Source: Candidatus Thiodictyon syntrophicum
Lineage (GTDB): Bacteria > Pseudomonadota > Gammaproteobacteria > Chromatiales > Chromatiaceae
Direction: 5' to 3'
Length of the DNA stretch: 64,000 bases
Assembly (NCBI RefSeq): GCF_002813775.1
Contig: NZ_CP020372.1
Location: 124,001-188,000, forward strand
Of the stretch, positions 1 through 9,968 are shown piece after piece. Numbering within the stretch: the first letter of the stretch is position 1; each line of letters opens with the position of its first letter. Both the position numbers and the translations under genes were made by a program. Under the pieces are notes generated by a model. That model did no database searches, was not told where the DNA came from, and saw nothing but the letters and a program-made list of their open reading frames with translations.

Positions 1-1
1 C

Positions 2-2302
2 GAGCGCCTGGAGCAGTTGGCCATCCAGTGCCGGGACCAGGAACGCGAGCGTGACCGCCGCCGACAACGTGCCCAGCGCCATGCTGAACTGCTCGCGGCC
101 ATCGGTGAGTCAGCGACCGTCGATGAGGCCGCCTTCGCGACCCAGCGGCATCGATTGGCGCAACGGCGCGAGGATCTCAGCCGGCAGGAAGACGACCTGC
201 AGAACCAACTCACCGAATGGGGCGTATCGCTGCGCGAGGGCCGCCGCGAGCACCAGACGCTCATTGATGAGATTGCCAGCCTCAAGGCCCGGCAGAGCAA
301 TATCCCGTCGTCGCAGGTGGCGATGCGCTCGGCCATCTGCACTGCACTGGGGCTCGACGCGCAGGCCATGCCCTTTGCCGGTGAACTGCTCCAGGTGCGC
401 GAGGAGGCGCGCGACTGGGAAGGCACCATCGAACGGGTTCTGCACAACTTCGCCCTGTCGCTCCTGGTGCCGGATGCGCAGTATCCGCAGGTCGCCGACT
501 GGGTGGATCGCACCCATCTGGCCGGGCGTCTGGTGTATTTTCGGGTGCGTCCCGGCAGAGGCGCCGACGGCCAGTCATTGCACCGCGATTCACTGGTCCG
601 TCAACTCGCCATTCGCACGGATTCGGCCTTCTATGACTGGCTGGAGCCGGAACTCGCGCGGCGCTTCGACTATGCCTGTTGCGCCACCCCGGAACAGTTT
701 CGCCGCGAGACCCGCGCCCTGACCCGCAGCGGTCAGGTCAAGACGCCGGGGGAGCGACACGAGAAGGACGATCGCCACCGGCTCGATGACCGGGGCCGCT
801 ATGTGCTGGGTTGGAGCAACGCGGCCAAGATCGCGGCACTTCAGGTGCAGCAGCAGGCGCTCGAGACCCGGCTCGGCGGGATCGGGGCCTCCATTGCCAA
901 GGCGCAGGCCGAACAGGCGCAGTTGCGGCGGCTGCTCGAGACCCTGGCGGCCCTGCATGAATTCGACACCTTTCGTGATCTCGACTGGCCGAGTTGCGCG
1001 ACGACCATCGCGCGTCTGCAAGACGAGCGGGCGCGCCTGGAGGCCGCCAGCGACCTCCTGCGCGAACTCGCGTCCCAGCTTGCCGCGGCCCAGGCGGCCT
1101 TGAATGCGAGCGAGGCCGCCTTGTCGGCCCTGGACAAAGAACTGGGCAGTGTGGAGACCCGCCAAGAGACCGCCGCCGCGCTGCGTTTACAGACCGCCGC
1201 ACTGGCCGTCGGGATTGACGAGGCGCTGCGTCTGCGGCTGGCGGGACTGCGGGCGCAGGTGTTGGGCGAGCACCAGCTTGCCATTGAGTCGTGCGACAAC
1301 CGTGAGCGTGACCTGCGTGACGGCCTGCAGCAGCGCATGGATACCGAGGCCCGCGCGCTCTCCCGGTTGGCCGAGCGGATCATCAAGGCGATGTCCGCCT
1401 TCAAGGACGCCTACCGGCTTGAGACCGCGGAATTTGACGCTAGCCTGGAGGCCGCATTCGAGTATCGCAAGCTCCTGGATCAGTTGGGCCGGGACGATCT
1501 GCCGCGTTTCGAGGAACGCTTCAAGGAGCTCCTGAACGTCAATACGATCAATGAAATCGCTAACTTCAACGCGCAGCTCGCCCGCGAGCGCGAGACTATC
1601 CGCGAACGCCTGGCCCGCATCAATGAGTCGCTCACCCAGATCGACTACAACCCGGGGCGCTTCATCGTGCTGGAATCCCAGATCAGCCCCGATACCGAGA
1701 TCCGGGACTTTCGGGACGACCTGCGCGCCTGCACCGAAGGGGCACTGACCGGCTCCGAGGACGCGCAGTATTCGGAGGCCAAATTCCTCCAGGTCAAGGC
1801 CATCATCGACCGCTTCCGCGGACGCGAGGGCACCTCGGAACAGGATCGGCGCTGGACCGCCAAGGTAACCGATGTGCGCAACTGGTTCCTGTTCGCCGCC
1901 AGCGAGCGGTGGCGCGAGGACGGGGCCGAGCATGAGCACTATTCGGACTCCGGCGGCAAGTCCGGCGGCCAGAAGGAAAAGCTCGCCTATACCATCCTGG
2001 CGGCGAGCCTGGCCTATCAATTCGGGCTGGAATGGGGGGCGGTGCGTTCGCGCTCCTTCCGCTTCGTGGTCATCGACGAGGCCTTCGGCCGGGGTTCGGA
2101 CGAGTCGACCCAGTATGGGCTCAAGCTCTTTCAACAACTCAACCTGCAACTGCTGATCGTCACCCCGCTGCAGAAGATCCACATCATCGAGCCCTATGTC
2201 GCCAGCGTGGGCTTCGTCCACAACGAGGGCGGCCGGGCCTCCAAGCTGCGCAACCTGTCGATTGCGGAGTACCGGGCGCGCAAGGCCGAACTCGCGGTAT
2301 GA
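2..2302 (+). CDS. jetC: Wadjet SMC-like ATPase JetC, 3' part (5' end outside window)
   Basis: The reading frame is open from the first bases, so the N-terminus lies upstream of the window. About 766 codons are visible: long charged coiled-coil stretches, then a C-terminal ABC head. The head has a signature SGGQKEKLAY and a Walker B FVVIDEAFGRGSDES near the end. This is the layout of the SbcC/MukB-like ATPase of Wadjet (JetC), which with JetA and JetB forms a loop-extruding condensin-like complex that detects small circular DNA. The stop overlaps the jetD start (ATGA), so the two are translationally coupled. JetA and JetB would be expected just upstream, outside the window. The identity rests mainly on the head motifs plus the very clear JetD partner; a generic SbcC-like ATPase is the alternative. 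Confidence 0.88.
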   Translation, partial: ERLEQLAIQCRDQERERDRRRQRAQRHAELLAAIGESATVDEAAFATQRHRLAQRREDLSRQEDDLQNQLTEWGVSLREGRREHQTLIDEIASLKARQSNIPSSQVAMRSAICTALGLDAQAMPFAGELLQVREEARDWEGTIERVLHNFALSLLVPDAQYPQVADWVDRTHLAGRLVYFRVRPGRGADGQSLHRDSLVRQLAIRTDSAFYDWLEPELARRFDYACCATPEQFRRETRALTRSGQVKTPGERHEKDDRHRLDDRGRYVLGWSNAAKIAALQVQQQALETRLGGIGASIAKAQAEQAQLRRLLETLAALHEFDTFRDLDWPSCATTIARLQDERARLEAASDLLRELASQLAAAQAALNASEAALSALDKELGSVETRQETAAALRLQTAALAVGIDEALRLRLAGLRAQVLGEHQLAIESCDNRERDLRDGLQQRMDTEARALSRLAERIIKAMSAFKDAYRLETAEFDASLEAAFEYRKLLDQLGRDDLPRFEERFKELLNVNTINEIANFNAQLARERETIRERLARINESLTQIDYNPGRFIVLESQISPDTEIRDFRDDLRACTEGALTGSEDAQYSEAKFLQVKAIIDRFRGREGTSEQDRRWTAKVTDVRNWFLFAASERWREDGAEHEHYSDSGGKSGGQKEKLAYTILAASLAYQFGLEWGAVRSRSFRFVVIDEAFGRGSDESTQYGLKLFQQLNLQLLIVTPLQKIHIIEPYVASVGFVHNEGGRASKLRNLSIAEYRARKAELAV

Positions 2303-3486
2303 ACTGGACGACTGCCGGCGACCTGAAGGCGCAACTGCGCCGCCTCTGGGAGCGCGGTGAACTGCTGCGTCCGCTCATCACCGGCGAGCCGCGGTTCCCG
2401 CTGCGGTTGACCCTGAAGGGCCCCGGCTCGACCGAGCTGGCCGAACGCTTCGAGTCCGTGCGCGCCTGGATTGCCGAGCTGATCGCCATCCCCCAGTGCC
2501 GGGTCGAGTGGCGCGAGGTCAATCATCGGGTCCTGGGGTCCCAGCGCCTGCCCCAGTCCATCTGGATCGACACACTCGACGCCGCCCTGGCCCTGATCGG
2601 CAGGCGCAGCGAGGCCGATCGTTTCGCCGAGTTGCTGGCGCTCACGCGCGCCCGGCAGCCGCGCGTGCTGGAATGGGTTGGCAGGCGGCCCCTGCAGGCC
2701 ATCGAACTGGCCGGGCAGTGGCGGCACCTGCTCGCCGTGGTGGAGTGGCTGGCCGCGCATCCCCGTCCCGCCATCTATCTGCGGCAGGTGGACATCGCGG
2801 GGGTCCACAGCAAGTTCATCGAGGCGCACCGCGGGGTCCTCACCGAGTTGCTCGACCTGGTGTTGCCGCCGGAGGCCATCGCCGCCGAGCGAACCGGCAT
2901 CGGCCAGTTCGCCGCGCGCTATGGCTTTCTCGACAAGCCGGCCCGTATCCGCTTTCGCGTGCTCGATCCAAGGCTCGCCCTGCTGCCGGGTCCGATCCTG
3001 CCGGATGTGACACTTGATTCCGAGAGCTTCGCACGGTTGGAGGTGCCGGTACGGCGCCTGTTCATCACTGAGAACGAGACCAACTTTCTGGCCTTCCCGC
3101 CCGCCGCGGACTCACTCGTCATCTTCGGTGCCGGCTATGGCTGGGAGGCGCTCGCTGGGGCCGACTGGCTCGCCCGCTGTGCCATCCACTATTGGGGCGA
3201 CATCGACACCCACGGCTTCGCCATCCTCGATCAGTTGCGCAGCCGCTTTGCCCAAGTGGCCTCCTTCCTGATGGACCGCCCAACCCTGATGGCCCACGAG
3301 GCACTGTGGGGCGAGGAGGGCGACCAGGTCAGGCACGACCTGCCGCGACTTACCGATGCTGAGACGGCGTTGTTCAATGACCTGCGGGACAACCGCATCC
3401 GCCAAGGCCTGCGGTTGGAGCAGGAGCGGGTGGGGTTTCGGTGGGTGCTGGCGGCGTTGGATGCCCAGGTCGGAACAAGGCGCTAA
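2299..3486 (+). CDS. jetD: Wadjet nuclease subunit JetD (DUF3322/DUF2220)
   Basis: 395 aa. JetD is the Toprim-type nuclease subunit of Wadjet that cuts plasmid-sized circles once the SMC complex has extruded them. The N-terminal two thirds matches the DUF3322 arm (DLKAQLRRLWERGELLR at the start). The C-terminal DUF2220 Toprim part shows ITENETNFLAFP with the conserved acidic residues, then YWGDIDTHGFAILDQLR with the D-x-D metal site. The ATG at 2299 overlaps the jetC stop by 4 nt and matches the usual JetD start. The frame is also open further upstream, but only as a shadow of jetC. No gene follows on this strand, so this is the end of the jetABCD operon. Confidence 0.93.
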   Translation: MNWTTAGDLKAQLRRLWERGELLRPLITGEPRFPLRLTLKGPGSTELAERFESVRAWIAELIAIPQCRVEWREVNHRVLGSQRLPQSIWIDTLDAALALIGRRSEADRFAELLALTRARQPRVLEWVGRRPLQAIELAGQWRHLLAVVEWLAAHPRPAIYLRQVDIAGVHSKFIEAHRGVLTELLDLVLPPEAIAAERTGIGQFAARYGFLDKPARIRFRVLDPRLALLPGPILPDVTLDSESFARLEVPVRRLFITENETNFLAFPPAADSLVIFGAGYGWEALAGADWLARCAIHYWGDIDTHGFAILDQLRSRFAQVASFLMDRPTLMAHEALWGEEGDQVRHDLPRLTDAETALFNDLRDNRIRQGLRLEQERVGFRWVLAALDAQVGTRR

Positions 3487-3615
3487 GACAACGGACCCGA
3501 TGCGGTCGGCGTCACTTATCCGGGGGAAGATGCGGATGACGGACTCTGTGGGGGCGCCGAGGAACCTGGCACACCCGGATGGAAATGCTCTGACCTTTAG
3601 CAAATGCGTGTACCC

Positions 3616-3706
3616 GTAGGGTGCGCCGCGCGCACCGCGACGCCAGCCCAGGCTCGCGATGTTTCGTTTAGCCGCAGCCTTGGAAGGTGCGCACGGCGCA
3701 CCCTAC
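3616..3706. repeat. 21-bp inverted repeat in the jetD/res gap
   Basis: Arms at 3616-3636 and 3686-3706 are complementary with one mismatch and are built around GGGTGCGCC/GGCGCACCC. The element lies between the 3' ends of jetD (+) and the type III res gene (-). It may act as a bidirectional terminator or be a REP-type element. The rest of the 263-bp gap shows no gene. Confidence 0.6.
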
Positions 3707-3749
3707 GCCAGGCGTAAGCAATTGCCGGATTTTGGTTGACAGGTGGCGA

Positions 3750-6700
3750 CTATTCAGCCAGCTCGCCGCTGAACGCCGTATAATTATTGGCGACGGTGAA
3801 GTTGACATCGGTCCCAAGCGCCTTGAAGTGGGCCTTGCCGCAGTCGATCTTGCCCTGCTCGATCGGTCGTAGGGCGTCGCTGAACAGGCTGCCTTTGGAC
3901 TCGACGACAAAGAACAGACGCGACTGACCGCTCATATCCACCAGCACCGCCCAGTCGGGGTTGTAACTGCCCAGCGGGGTGTCAATCTTGAACCAACCGG
4001 GCAGTTTTGCAAAGACCTTTACCTCCTCGCTCTGCTCGAATGAGCGGGCGAACTCCTCTTCTACCTCCGAGTCGTAGACGATGTGGTCGTAGACCGACTT
4101 GGCGCTCGCGACCATGTTCTTGCTGAGATACCCGAACAGCTCGTTCTGCTCGAACAGCTCCTGGGCGTAGCAGTCCCGGTCGCCGATACGCTGGTATTTG
4201 ATCCCGTCTACGATAAAGAGCCGCATCTGCCGTTTGATGATGGCAGCGACCTGTTCGATATACTTCTGCGGGTTGTTCTTGAAGTCCGCCAGGCGACCAC
4301 TGCGGATCATGATCGCGACGATGGAGCGTCGGGTCAGATTGGTTTCGTTCTGCAGATAGCCCACCACGTCGGGCAACTGATAGTCACGCCCGTCGAACAC
4401 CGCGACCGACTCCGCAATCTCCTGGGCCGCGACACCGCCCCGGTCGATGGCGATGCGGGCAGTACGAGTGACGAACCGGGCCTTGCCGACCTTGAGGTTG
4501 TCGCGGATCTCGGTCGCGCAGGTCTCGATCAGCTGCTCGGAGTCGAAATCGACCCGGAAGCTGGTGCGGTACTTGATGCGGTCCCAAAGCTGTTTGAAGT
4601 CTTCGCTGAGGTAGACGGCCTTGTTGAGCTTGACCACCTCCCGTTTAGCTTCATCCTGGATGTTCAGATTGCCGGCCACCTTGCGCAGCACCGCCTGGAC
4701 CTGCTCGGCTTGGGCCTTGAATTGCTCGGGCAGATCCACTGCGTTCTGCTTCAGAGCGGTTTTCAAGGCATCCTGGACATGCCCCTTGTTGTCGATGTAA
4801 CCCATGGAACACAGGTGGTTCCAGAGCACCCTGGACGCTTCAGTGCCGAGATACACGGTGTTACCCTGCGCGTCGGTGACCGGGATGTTCGCGAACAGAT
4901 GCGTCTCCACCAAGCCGAAGCGGATGCCGGTTTCCTGCTCGATTTCCCGCTGAAGCTGCTCGGCGAAGCGGTGATAGGACTCGTTGGCCATCACCGTGAG
5001 CCGATTGACCTCGAAGCCATGGACGCGCTCGCCCGCCTGATTCACCGCGATCCGCAGCCCCCGCCCGATCTCCTGGCGCTTCTTCATGGCCGAGGCCGTC
5101 TCATTCAGGGTGCAGATCTGGAACACGTTCGGGTTGTCCCAACCCTCCCGCAGGGCCGAGTGCGAGAAGATAAACTTGAGCTTGCAATCGAAGCTCAGCA
5201 GCCACTCCTTGTCGCGCATGATCGTATTGTAGGCGTCCTCGTCGGCAGCGGTCGTCCCCTCGCCCTTGGACTCCTTGAACAGGGTCAGGGCCCGGCCGGC
5301 GACCTTCTTCTTGTCGGCGGCGAAGTAGCCGTCGTGGATACCCTCCACGGCGGTCTCCCGCTCGATCTCCCCGAAGAGGCTGTCGTACTTCGGCTTCTTG
5401 ATCTCGGCCCGGTACTCCTCTTCAAATATGCGCGCGTACTTGCCGGGTTGAGGATTGCCCTGCTCGTCATATCCGCGATAGTTCGCGACGCGGTCGATAA
5501 AGAAGAGGCTCAGTACCTTGATCCCTCGCGGGCGCAACAGCAGTTCCTTCTCCAGATGGGTCTGTACCGTCTTGCGGATCTGCAAACGCTTGTAGTGATC
5601 GGCGTCTACCTGGCCGATGCTCTCGTTCAGGCGCACGATCTCCGGCTTGCTGGTGAAGCTGATGTACTCGTTGCCCCGGGTGCAGTCGATGTCCTCGATG
5701 ATATAGCCGTCGTAGACTGAACGCCCCCGGGACAGGTCCAGTAAATCATCGCCGCTGCGCACCCATTTGGCGGTGCGCGCGACAGTTCCGCCTGATTGCA
5801 CCAGATCGAGTTCGATGCGCGCCCGCACGCCGCCGTGACGGTTGTCCACCTCCATAAGCTTCACATAGGCACGGTTGAATCCGTCCTCGACCTCGATGCC
5901 GGCCACCTCGATCTGTTTCACCAGCTTGCGCTCGTAGGCGTCGACCGAGTCCAATCGGAACAGCATGTTGTGCTTATCGACATGGGTCGCCGAATAGCGC
6001 AGTGTGCAGAGCGGGTGCAGCGAGTTGATCGCCTCACGGCTCTTGGGGGTCGTATCGACGCTTTGCGGTTCGTCGATGATTACGATGGGGTTGGTCGCCT
6101 GGATGAACTCGATGGGCCGGCTGCCTGTCATCCGGTCATGAGGCCGATGGATGATATTGGCCTTATCCTCTTTTGACGGGTCAGTGAAGCTCTTGCGGAA
6201 GGCATCAATGTTGATGACCATGACCTGAATGCTGTCGCTGGTCGCGAAGTTCCGGACCTGGCCGATCTTCTGGGAGTCGTAGACAAAATAATCGAGCCGC
6301 GCGTTCTCGTAGATCCCCCGAAAGTGCTCTTCCGTCATCTGGAGCGACTTATGGACACCCTCCTTGACGGCGACGGACGGCACGACGATGATGAACTTGG
6401 TGAAGCCGAATGCCCGGTGCAGCTCGAAGATGCTGCGCAGATACACATAGGTCTTGCCGGTGCCGGTCTCCATCTCCACCGTGAAGTTCATCCCGTTGAG
6501 CGCCGCCGACGGCGCCAGCCCATTGCGCAACTGCACCGCGCGGACGTTCGTCAGGATATCCTCGTCGAGCAGGCGCAGCCGGTTGCCGATACCCAGATCA
6601 CTGTCCTCCCCTTCCAGGGCCAGGTCCAGTTGGGGATGGTCAGTGAGTGCGGCCACCGTGAAGTTGGTCCGACAGGTCTCTTGGCCTTGGAATACATCGA

Positions 6701-6758
6701 CGATGGACGCGATGGCCTCGGCCTGGTAGTCCAGATCGGAACTGAATTGGATCTTCAT
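3750..6758 (-). CDS. res: Type III restriction-modification system, Res (helicase/endonuclease) subunit
   Basis: 1002 aa. Res is the ATP-dependent translocase/nuclease of a type III R-M system; it works only in complex with Mod. The superfamily 2 helicase core starts with Walker A in METGTGKTY (about residues 96-104). Motif II is DEPQ (IIDEPQSVD) and motif VI is QEIGRGLRIAVN. The C-terminus carries a PD-(D/E)XK-like nuclease pattern, NPDWAVLV followed by FFVVESKG. Length is normal for the family. The ATG overlaps the stop of the RhuM gene by 4 nt, so mod, rhuM and res form one transcript on the minus strand. No frame damage is seen, so the system looks intact. Confidence 0.94.
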   Translation of the reverse strand: MKIQFSSDLDYQAEAIASIVDVFQGQETCRTNFTVAALTDHPQLDLALEGEDSDLGIGNRLRLLDEDILTNVRAVQLRNGLAPSAALNGMNFTVEMETGTGKTYVYLRSIFELHRAFGFTKFIIVVPSVAVKEGVHKSLQMTEEHFRGIYENARLDYFVYDSQKIGQVRNFATSDSIQVMVINIDAFRKSFTDPSKEDKANIIHRPHDRMTGSRPIEFIQATNPIVIIDEPQSVDTTPKSREAINSLHPLCTLRYSATHVDKHNMLFRLDSVDAYERKLVKQIEVAGIEVEDGFNRAYVKLMEVDNRHGGVRARIELDLVQSGGTVARTAKWVRSGDDLLDLSRGRSVYDGYIIEDIDCTRGNEYISFTSKPEIVRLNESIGQVDADHYKRLQIRKTVQTHLEKELLLRPRGIKVLSLFFIDRVANYRGYDEQGNPQPGKYARIFEEEYRAEIKKPKYDSLFGEIERETAVEGIHDGYFAADKKKVAGRALTLFKESKGEGTTAADEDAYNTIMRDKEWLLSFDCKLKFIFSHSALREGWDNPNVFQICTLNETASAMKKRQEIGRGLRIAVNQAGERVHGFEVNRLTVMANESYHRFAEQLQREIEQETGIRFGLVETHLFANIPVTDAQGNTVYLGTEASRVLWNHLCSMGYIDNKGHVQDALKTALKQNAVDLPEQFKAQAEQVQAVLRKVAGNLNIQDEAKREVVKLNKAVYLSEDFKQLWDRIKYRTSFRVDFDSEQLIETCATEIRDNLKVGKARFVTRTARIAIDRGGVAAQEIAESVAVFDGRDYQLPDVVGYLQNETNLTRRSIVAIMIRSGRLADFKNNPQKYIEQVAAIIKRQMRLFIVDGIKYQRIGDRDCYAQELFEQNELFGYLSKNMVASAKSVYDHIVYDSEVEEEFARSFEQSEEVKVFAKLPGWFKIDTPLGSYNPDWAVLVDMSGQSRLFFVVESKGSLFSDALRPIEQGKIDCGKAHFKALGTDVNFTVANNYTAFSGELAE

Positions 6759-7840
6759 GTCTCGCTGCCATCATCAGGTTCGTCGTGCTGTTCGGGCAGC
6801 TCGCGCGCCAGTTGCTCAAGCGCCTGCATCGCCGCCCGTTCCCCCTCGGTTTCCTTGAACAACCGCCGACGCTCCGCGAAGGCTTCGTACTCGTGCGATG
6901 CAAAGGCGTCGGCAGCCTTCCTCGTCACCTTGCCCGCATCGGGCAGTACCCGGCGGTCGTTGAACGCGAGAAAGGCATCCAGCTTCTCCTCCCAGTCGGA
7001 CATAAACACCTGCTTGCGGCGCCGTGCCTGATCGTCCGCATAGTCCAGCCACATGACGACAATGCGGTTTAGTTCGTCGATTTCCTGCCCATTGAGGTAA
7101 TTCTTGCCGATAGTCACGTCGCCCTTGCGCACCTCCCCCGATTTCCAGTTGGTCAGACCCATGTTGGGCAACTGGTGATCCGCACGGCTGCGGATCAGTT
7201 CAGGGGCCGTCATGCCGGTGGCAGCGAAATGGAGCTTGTTCTGGATGGTCTGAAAGAAACGGGTGGTCGCCACCGTGGAAGGCTCATAGTCCGCGGCCAT
7301 CGCGAAGATTTCACGTACCCGCAAGTACATCCGCCGCTCGCTGGCGCGGATGTCGCGGATGCGCTGCAGCAACTCGTCGAAGTAGTCTGGAACGGCGGCA
7401 CCGGCGACGGGAGGATTTTTTAGGCGTGCGTCGTCCATGACGAAGCCCTTGACCAGATATTCCCGAAGTGTTTCCGTCGCCCACTGCCGGAAGTGCGTAC
7501 CGCGACGGCTACGAATCCGGTATCCGACCGCGATCACCGCGTCCAGATTGTAGTGTTTGACCCGGTACGCCTTGCCGTCAGCGGCAGTTGTCAAGTAATC
7601 CTTGACAACTCGATCGGGGTCCAATTCGCCCTCATCGAAGACGTTTTTGAGATGCAAGCTAATGTTTTGCTTTGAGGTCTGGAACAGTTCGACCATCAAC
7701 GCCTGGCTCAGCCAGACACTCTCGTCCTCAAAGCGGCACGCAACCCGGGTGCCGCCGTCTTCGGTCTGGTAGAACAGGATTTCACCCCGGCCGGAAGGAA
7801 TCTCGGAGACGGAGTGGTCATCGTCGGTCTGATCGATCAT
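6755..7840 (-). CDS. RhuM family protein inside the type III R-M operon
   Basis: 361 aa. The N-terminus (VWLSQALMVELFQTSKQNIS, then HYNLDAVIAVGYRIRS) is the typical RhuM/KilA-N-like DNA-binding-type domain. The C-terminal part is helical with a charged end. RhuM proteins are common in genomic islands; their biochemical role is not established. The start was placed at the ATG preceded by GGGGAGA at good spacing; a TTG five codons upstream is the alternative. The gene begins 15 nt after the mod stop and its TGA overlaps the res ATG. It is therefore co-translated with the R-M subunits and may modulate or guard the system; that function is inference only. Confidence 0.85.
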   Translation of the reverse strand: MIDQTDDDHSVSEIPSGRGEILFYQTEDGGTRVACRFEDESVWLSQALMVELFQTSKQNISLHLKNVFDEGELDPDRVVKDYLTTAADGKAYRVKHYNLDAVIAVGYRIRSRRGTHFRQWATETLREYLVKGFVMDDARLKNPPVAGAAVPDYFDELLQRIRDIRASERRMYLRVREIFAMAADYEPSTVATTRFFQTIQNKLHFAATGMTAPELIRSRADHQLPNMGLTNWKSGEVRKGDVTIGKNYLNGQEIDELNRIVVMWLDYADDQARRRKQVFMSDWEEKLDAFLAFNDRRVLPDAGKVTRKAADAFASHEYEAFAERRRLFKETEGERAAMQALEQLARELPEQHDEPDDGSET

Positions 7841-7855
7841 ATCGAGTCTCCCCAA

Positions 7856-9757
7856 CTAAAGGCTCTTCACGTCGTCGATGCCTGCCTGACGCAGGATCTG
7901 GACCGTGTTGGTCTTGACGACATCGTTCGGAAAGCCCGCGTCCTTGAAGACCACGCGGGTGATCTCGGGCTGAAGTTCCGCCTTCAGCGCGGCGATGCCC
8001 TCGGCCACCTCCAGCGTGACGCCATCGGCGAGACAGACGATCAGTGCGCCGGCGCCAACGACATAGACCGTCTTGCCCGCGATTTCCCGTTGCTCGACCG
8101 GAATAGCGAGGTCTAGGCCGTACTTGAGCAGAAGCTCGTGGAGGATATCCAGTTCGGTCCGATCGGTCTTGATGTTCTCGACGGCGTCAAGAAGCGACGG
8201 CTCCAGGGTATCGAGGTCCGCGTCCCAGGGGAAAAAATTTGAAGCATCAAGGCGGAAGACTCGCACACCCATTGCGTTTCCGGCGATACTATCTTGCGAA
8301 AGTTCCTTGCCGTTTCCATCGACAGGTGGCCCGCGATCAGCGATTCGTCTAATGACGCGGCGCACCCGCTCCTTTCCGATATCCGCAATTGTTCGGAAAC
8401 CTTGCTTGAACGCCTCTGAGCTTGGGCTGCAAGGCTCAGGCAGTTGAACTAAGATACACCGGCGCTCCCCACTATCTTCTGCGTTAAGCTCCAAAGTTGC
8501 GTCAGCGGTGACGGATGATCCGGCAAAGAAATCCAAAATTAATGAGCTCTCGTCACAAGAGTGCTCTATGCAACGGCGAACCAGAGCGACAGGCTTCGGG
8601 TTATCGAACACTTTGCCGGGAATCAATCCCGATAGGTCTCTTGTACCGTCGTCCGTATTACCAGCATATTCGTGAGGCCAAAAATTGATCGGGGTGAGGC
8701 CGCGACCCTCTGATAAGAACATCTTTATTGAAGGAACGGGCTGCGTTCCATCTTTTCCCCAATAGAGTAAGCCTTCCGCACTAAGCTTATCAAACTCCGC
8801 TTTCGATCTGCGCCAAGCATTTGTGGTTGGATTTGTGACTAATTTTGTTCGAGGGTTCTGAATTGGGTAACAAAGATTCGGTCGCTCTTCTGGCGTTGCG
8901 GGATTGAGGAACGATGCCCCTTTCCACGGCCCTCTAACATCGTTATCAGGATTTGAATAGCGAGCGTCTGCTTCTTCCGTCCTTGGCAGCAGGTTCACAG
9001 TGAATCTGTCACTTTTCGCGTAAACAAGCACATGCTCAACAACCGTCGTGAAATCCACGGTATTATTGCTTCTAGTGTATCGTTTCTGCCATATGATATT
9101 CGCCTTGAAGTTATCCTCCCCGAATATTTCATTCAGCATAAATCGAAGATTGTGAACCTCATGATCATCTATCGAGACAAAAATAGCTCCATCATCTCTC
9201 AGCAGGTTCCGTGCAAGCTTGAGGCGCGGAAACATCATATTCAGCCAGTTCGTATGATATCGTCCGGACGATTCGCTATTTGCGGTTAACTTTAGTCCCG
9301 AACCATCTTTCTGTCCGGTATATCGAAGATAAGTGTCCAAGTTGTCCTGGTATTTATCCGGATAGATAAACTCGTTTCCTGTGTTGTAAGGCGGATCGAT
9401 ATAGATCATCTTCACGCGCTTGTGATAGCTCTTCTGCAAGAGCTTGAGCACCTCCAGATTATCGCCCTCGATGAAGATGTTCTGCGTGGTGTCCCAGTTG
9501 ACCGATTCCTCCCGACAGGGACGAAGCGTTCCCGTAGAAGGCGTCTGCGCGATCCGCCGCGCCCGACTCTTGCCGTTCCAATTGAAGCTGTAACGCTCGG
9601 GACGATCCTCGATCGCGCTGCCGAGTAATTCCCGCAGGACCTCGAAGTCGACCTTGCCCTCGGTGACACACTCGGGGAACAGTGCCTTGAGGGCCGCGAT
9701 GTTCTCTGCCGTGATATCGGCCGATGCGCCGTCGGCCTTCGGGTCCAGTTTGTCCAT
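7856..9757 (-). CDS. mod: Type III DNA methyltransferase, Mod subunit
   Basis: 633 aa. Mod methylates and recognises the asymmetric site of a type III R-M system. Motif IV is DPPYNTGN at residues 121-128, and the AdoMet motif I variant LDFFAGSSVTADATLEL follows in the second half. This DPPY-before-FxG order is the beta-class order used by type III Mod proteins. The target-recognition region lies between these motifs. That middle part (about 8,450-9,300) is visibly AT-rich: several 60-nt stretches are near 37-40% GC, whereas both ends are GC-rich like the rest of the window. This points to a swapped recognition domain. It is the first gene of the mod-rhuM-res operon. Confidence 0.95.
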   Translation of the reverse strand: MDKLDPKADGASADITAENIAALKALFPECVTEGKVDFEVLRELLGSAIEDRPERYSFNWNGKSRARRIAQTPSTGTLRPCREESVNWDTTQNIFIEGDNLEVLKLLQKSYHKRVKMIYIDPPYNTGNEFIYPDKYQDNLDTYLRYTGQKDGSGLKLTANSESSGRYHTNWLNMMFPRLKLARNLLRDDGAIFVSIDDHEVHNLRFMLNEIFGEDNFKANIIWQKRYTRSNNTVDFTTVVEHVLVYAKSDRFTVNLLPRTEEADARYSNPDNDVRGPWKGASFLNPATPEERPNLCYPIQNPRTKLVTNPTTNAWRRSKAEFDKLSAEGLLYWGKDGTQPVPSIKMFLSEGRGLTPINFWPHEYAGNTDDGTRDLSGLIPGKVFDNPKPVALVRRCIEHSCDESSLILDFFAGSSVTADATLELNAEDSGERRCILVQLPEPCSPSSEAFKQGFRTIADIGKERVRRVIRRIADRGPPVDGNGKELSQDSIAGNAMGVRVFRLDASNFFPWDADLDTLEPSLLDAVENIKTDRTELDILHELLLKYGLDLAIPVEQREIAGKTVYVVGAGALIVCLADGVTLEVAEGIAALKAELQPEITRVVFKDAGFPNDVVKTNTVQILRQAGIDDVKSL

Positions 9758-9950
9758 CGATCGCTCCAGGGTAACTACAGTTCTGCGGTCAACGTCGCGA
9801 GTTGCCGTGCCGGCTCTTTGATCAGGGTGTTCAATTCGACCTAAATACCCCTAAGTTAAGCGCTGCCGGCTCCCAAGCGCAAGCAGGGGAGCCGGGGCGG
9901 GCGCTGGGCGTCCAGTAACCAGACGGGACGCGGAGCGCCCGCACTGCATT

Positions 9951-9968
9951 CCCACGCTGGAGCGTGGG
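9951..9968. repeat. REP-like palindrome in the mod upstream gap
   Basis: Arms cccacgct and agcgtggg are separated by GG, within the context GCATTC...GAACGAG. This short palindrome is widespread in proteobacterial intergenic DNA and produces spurious ORFs. It lies in the 340-bp gap between mod and the GNAT gene. That gap must also hold the mod promoter, but I see no clear promoter or other gene there. Confidence 0.6.

Noticed and set aside
4083-5720. 545-codon plus-strand ORF opposite res
   Set aside because: Exact antisense of a clear type III Res gene; no independent features.
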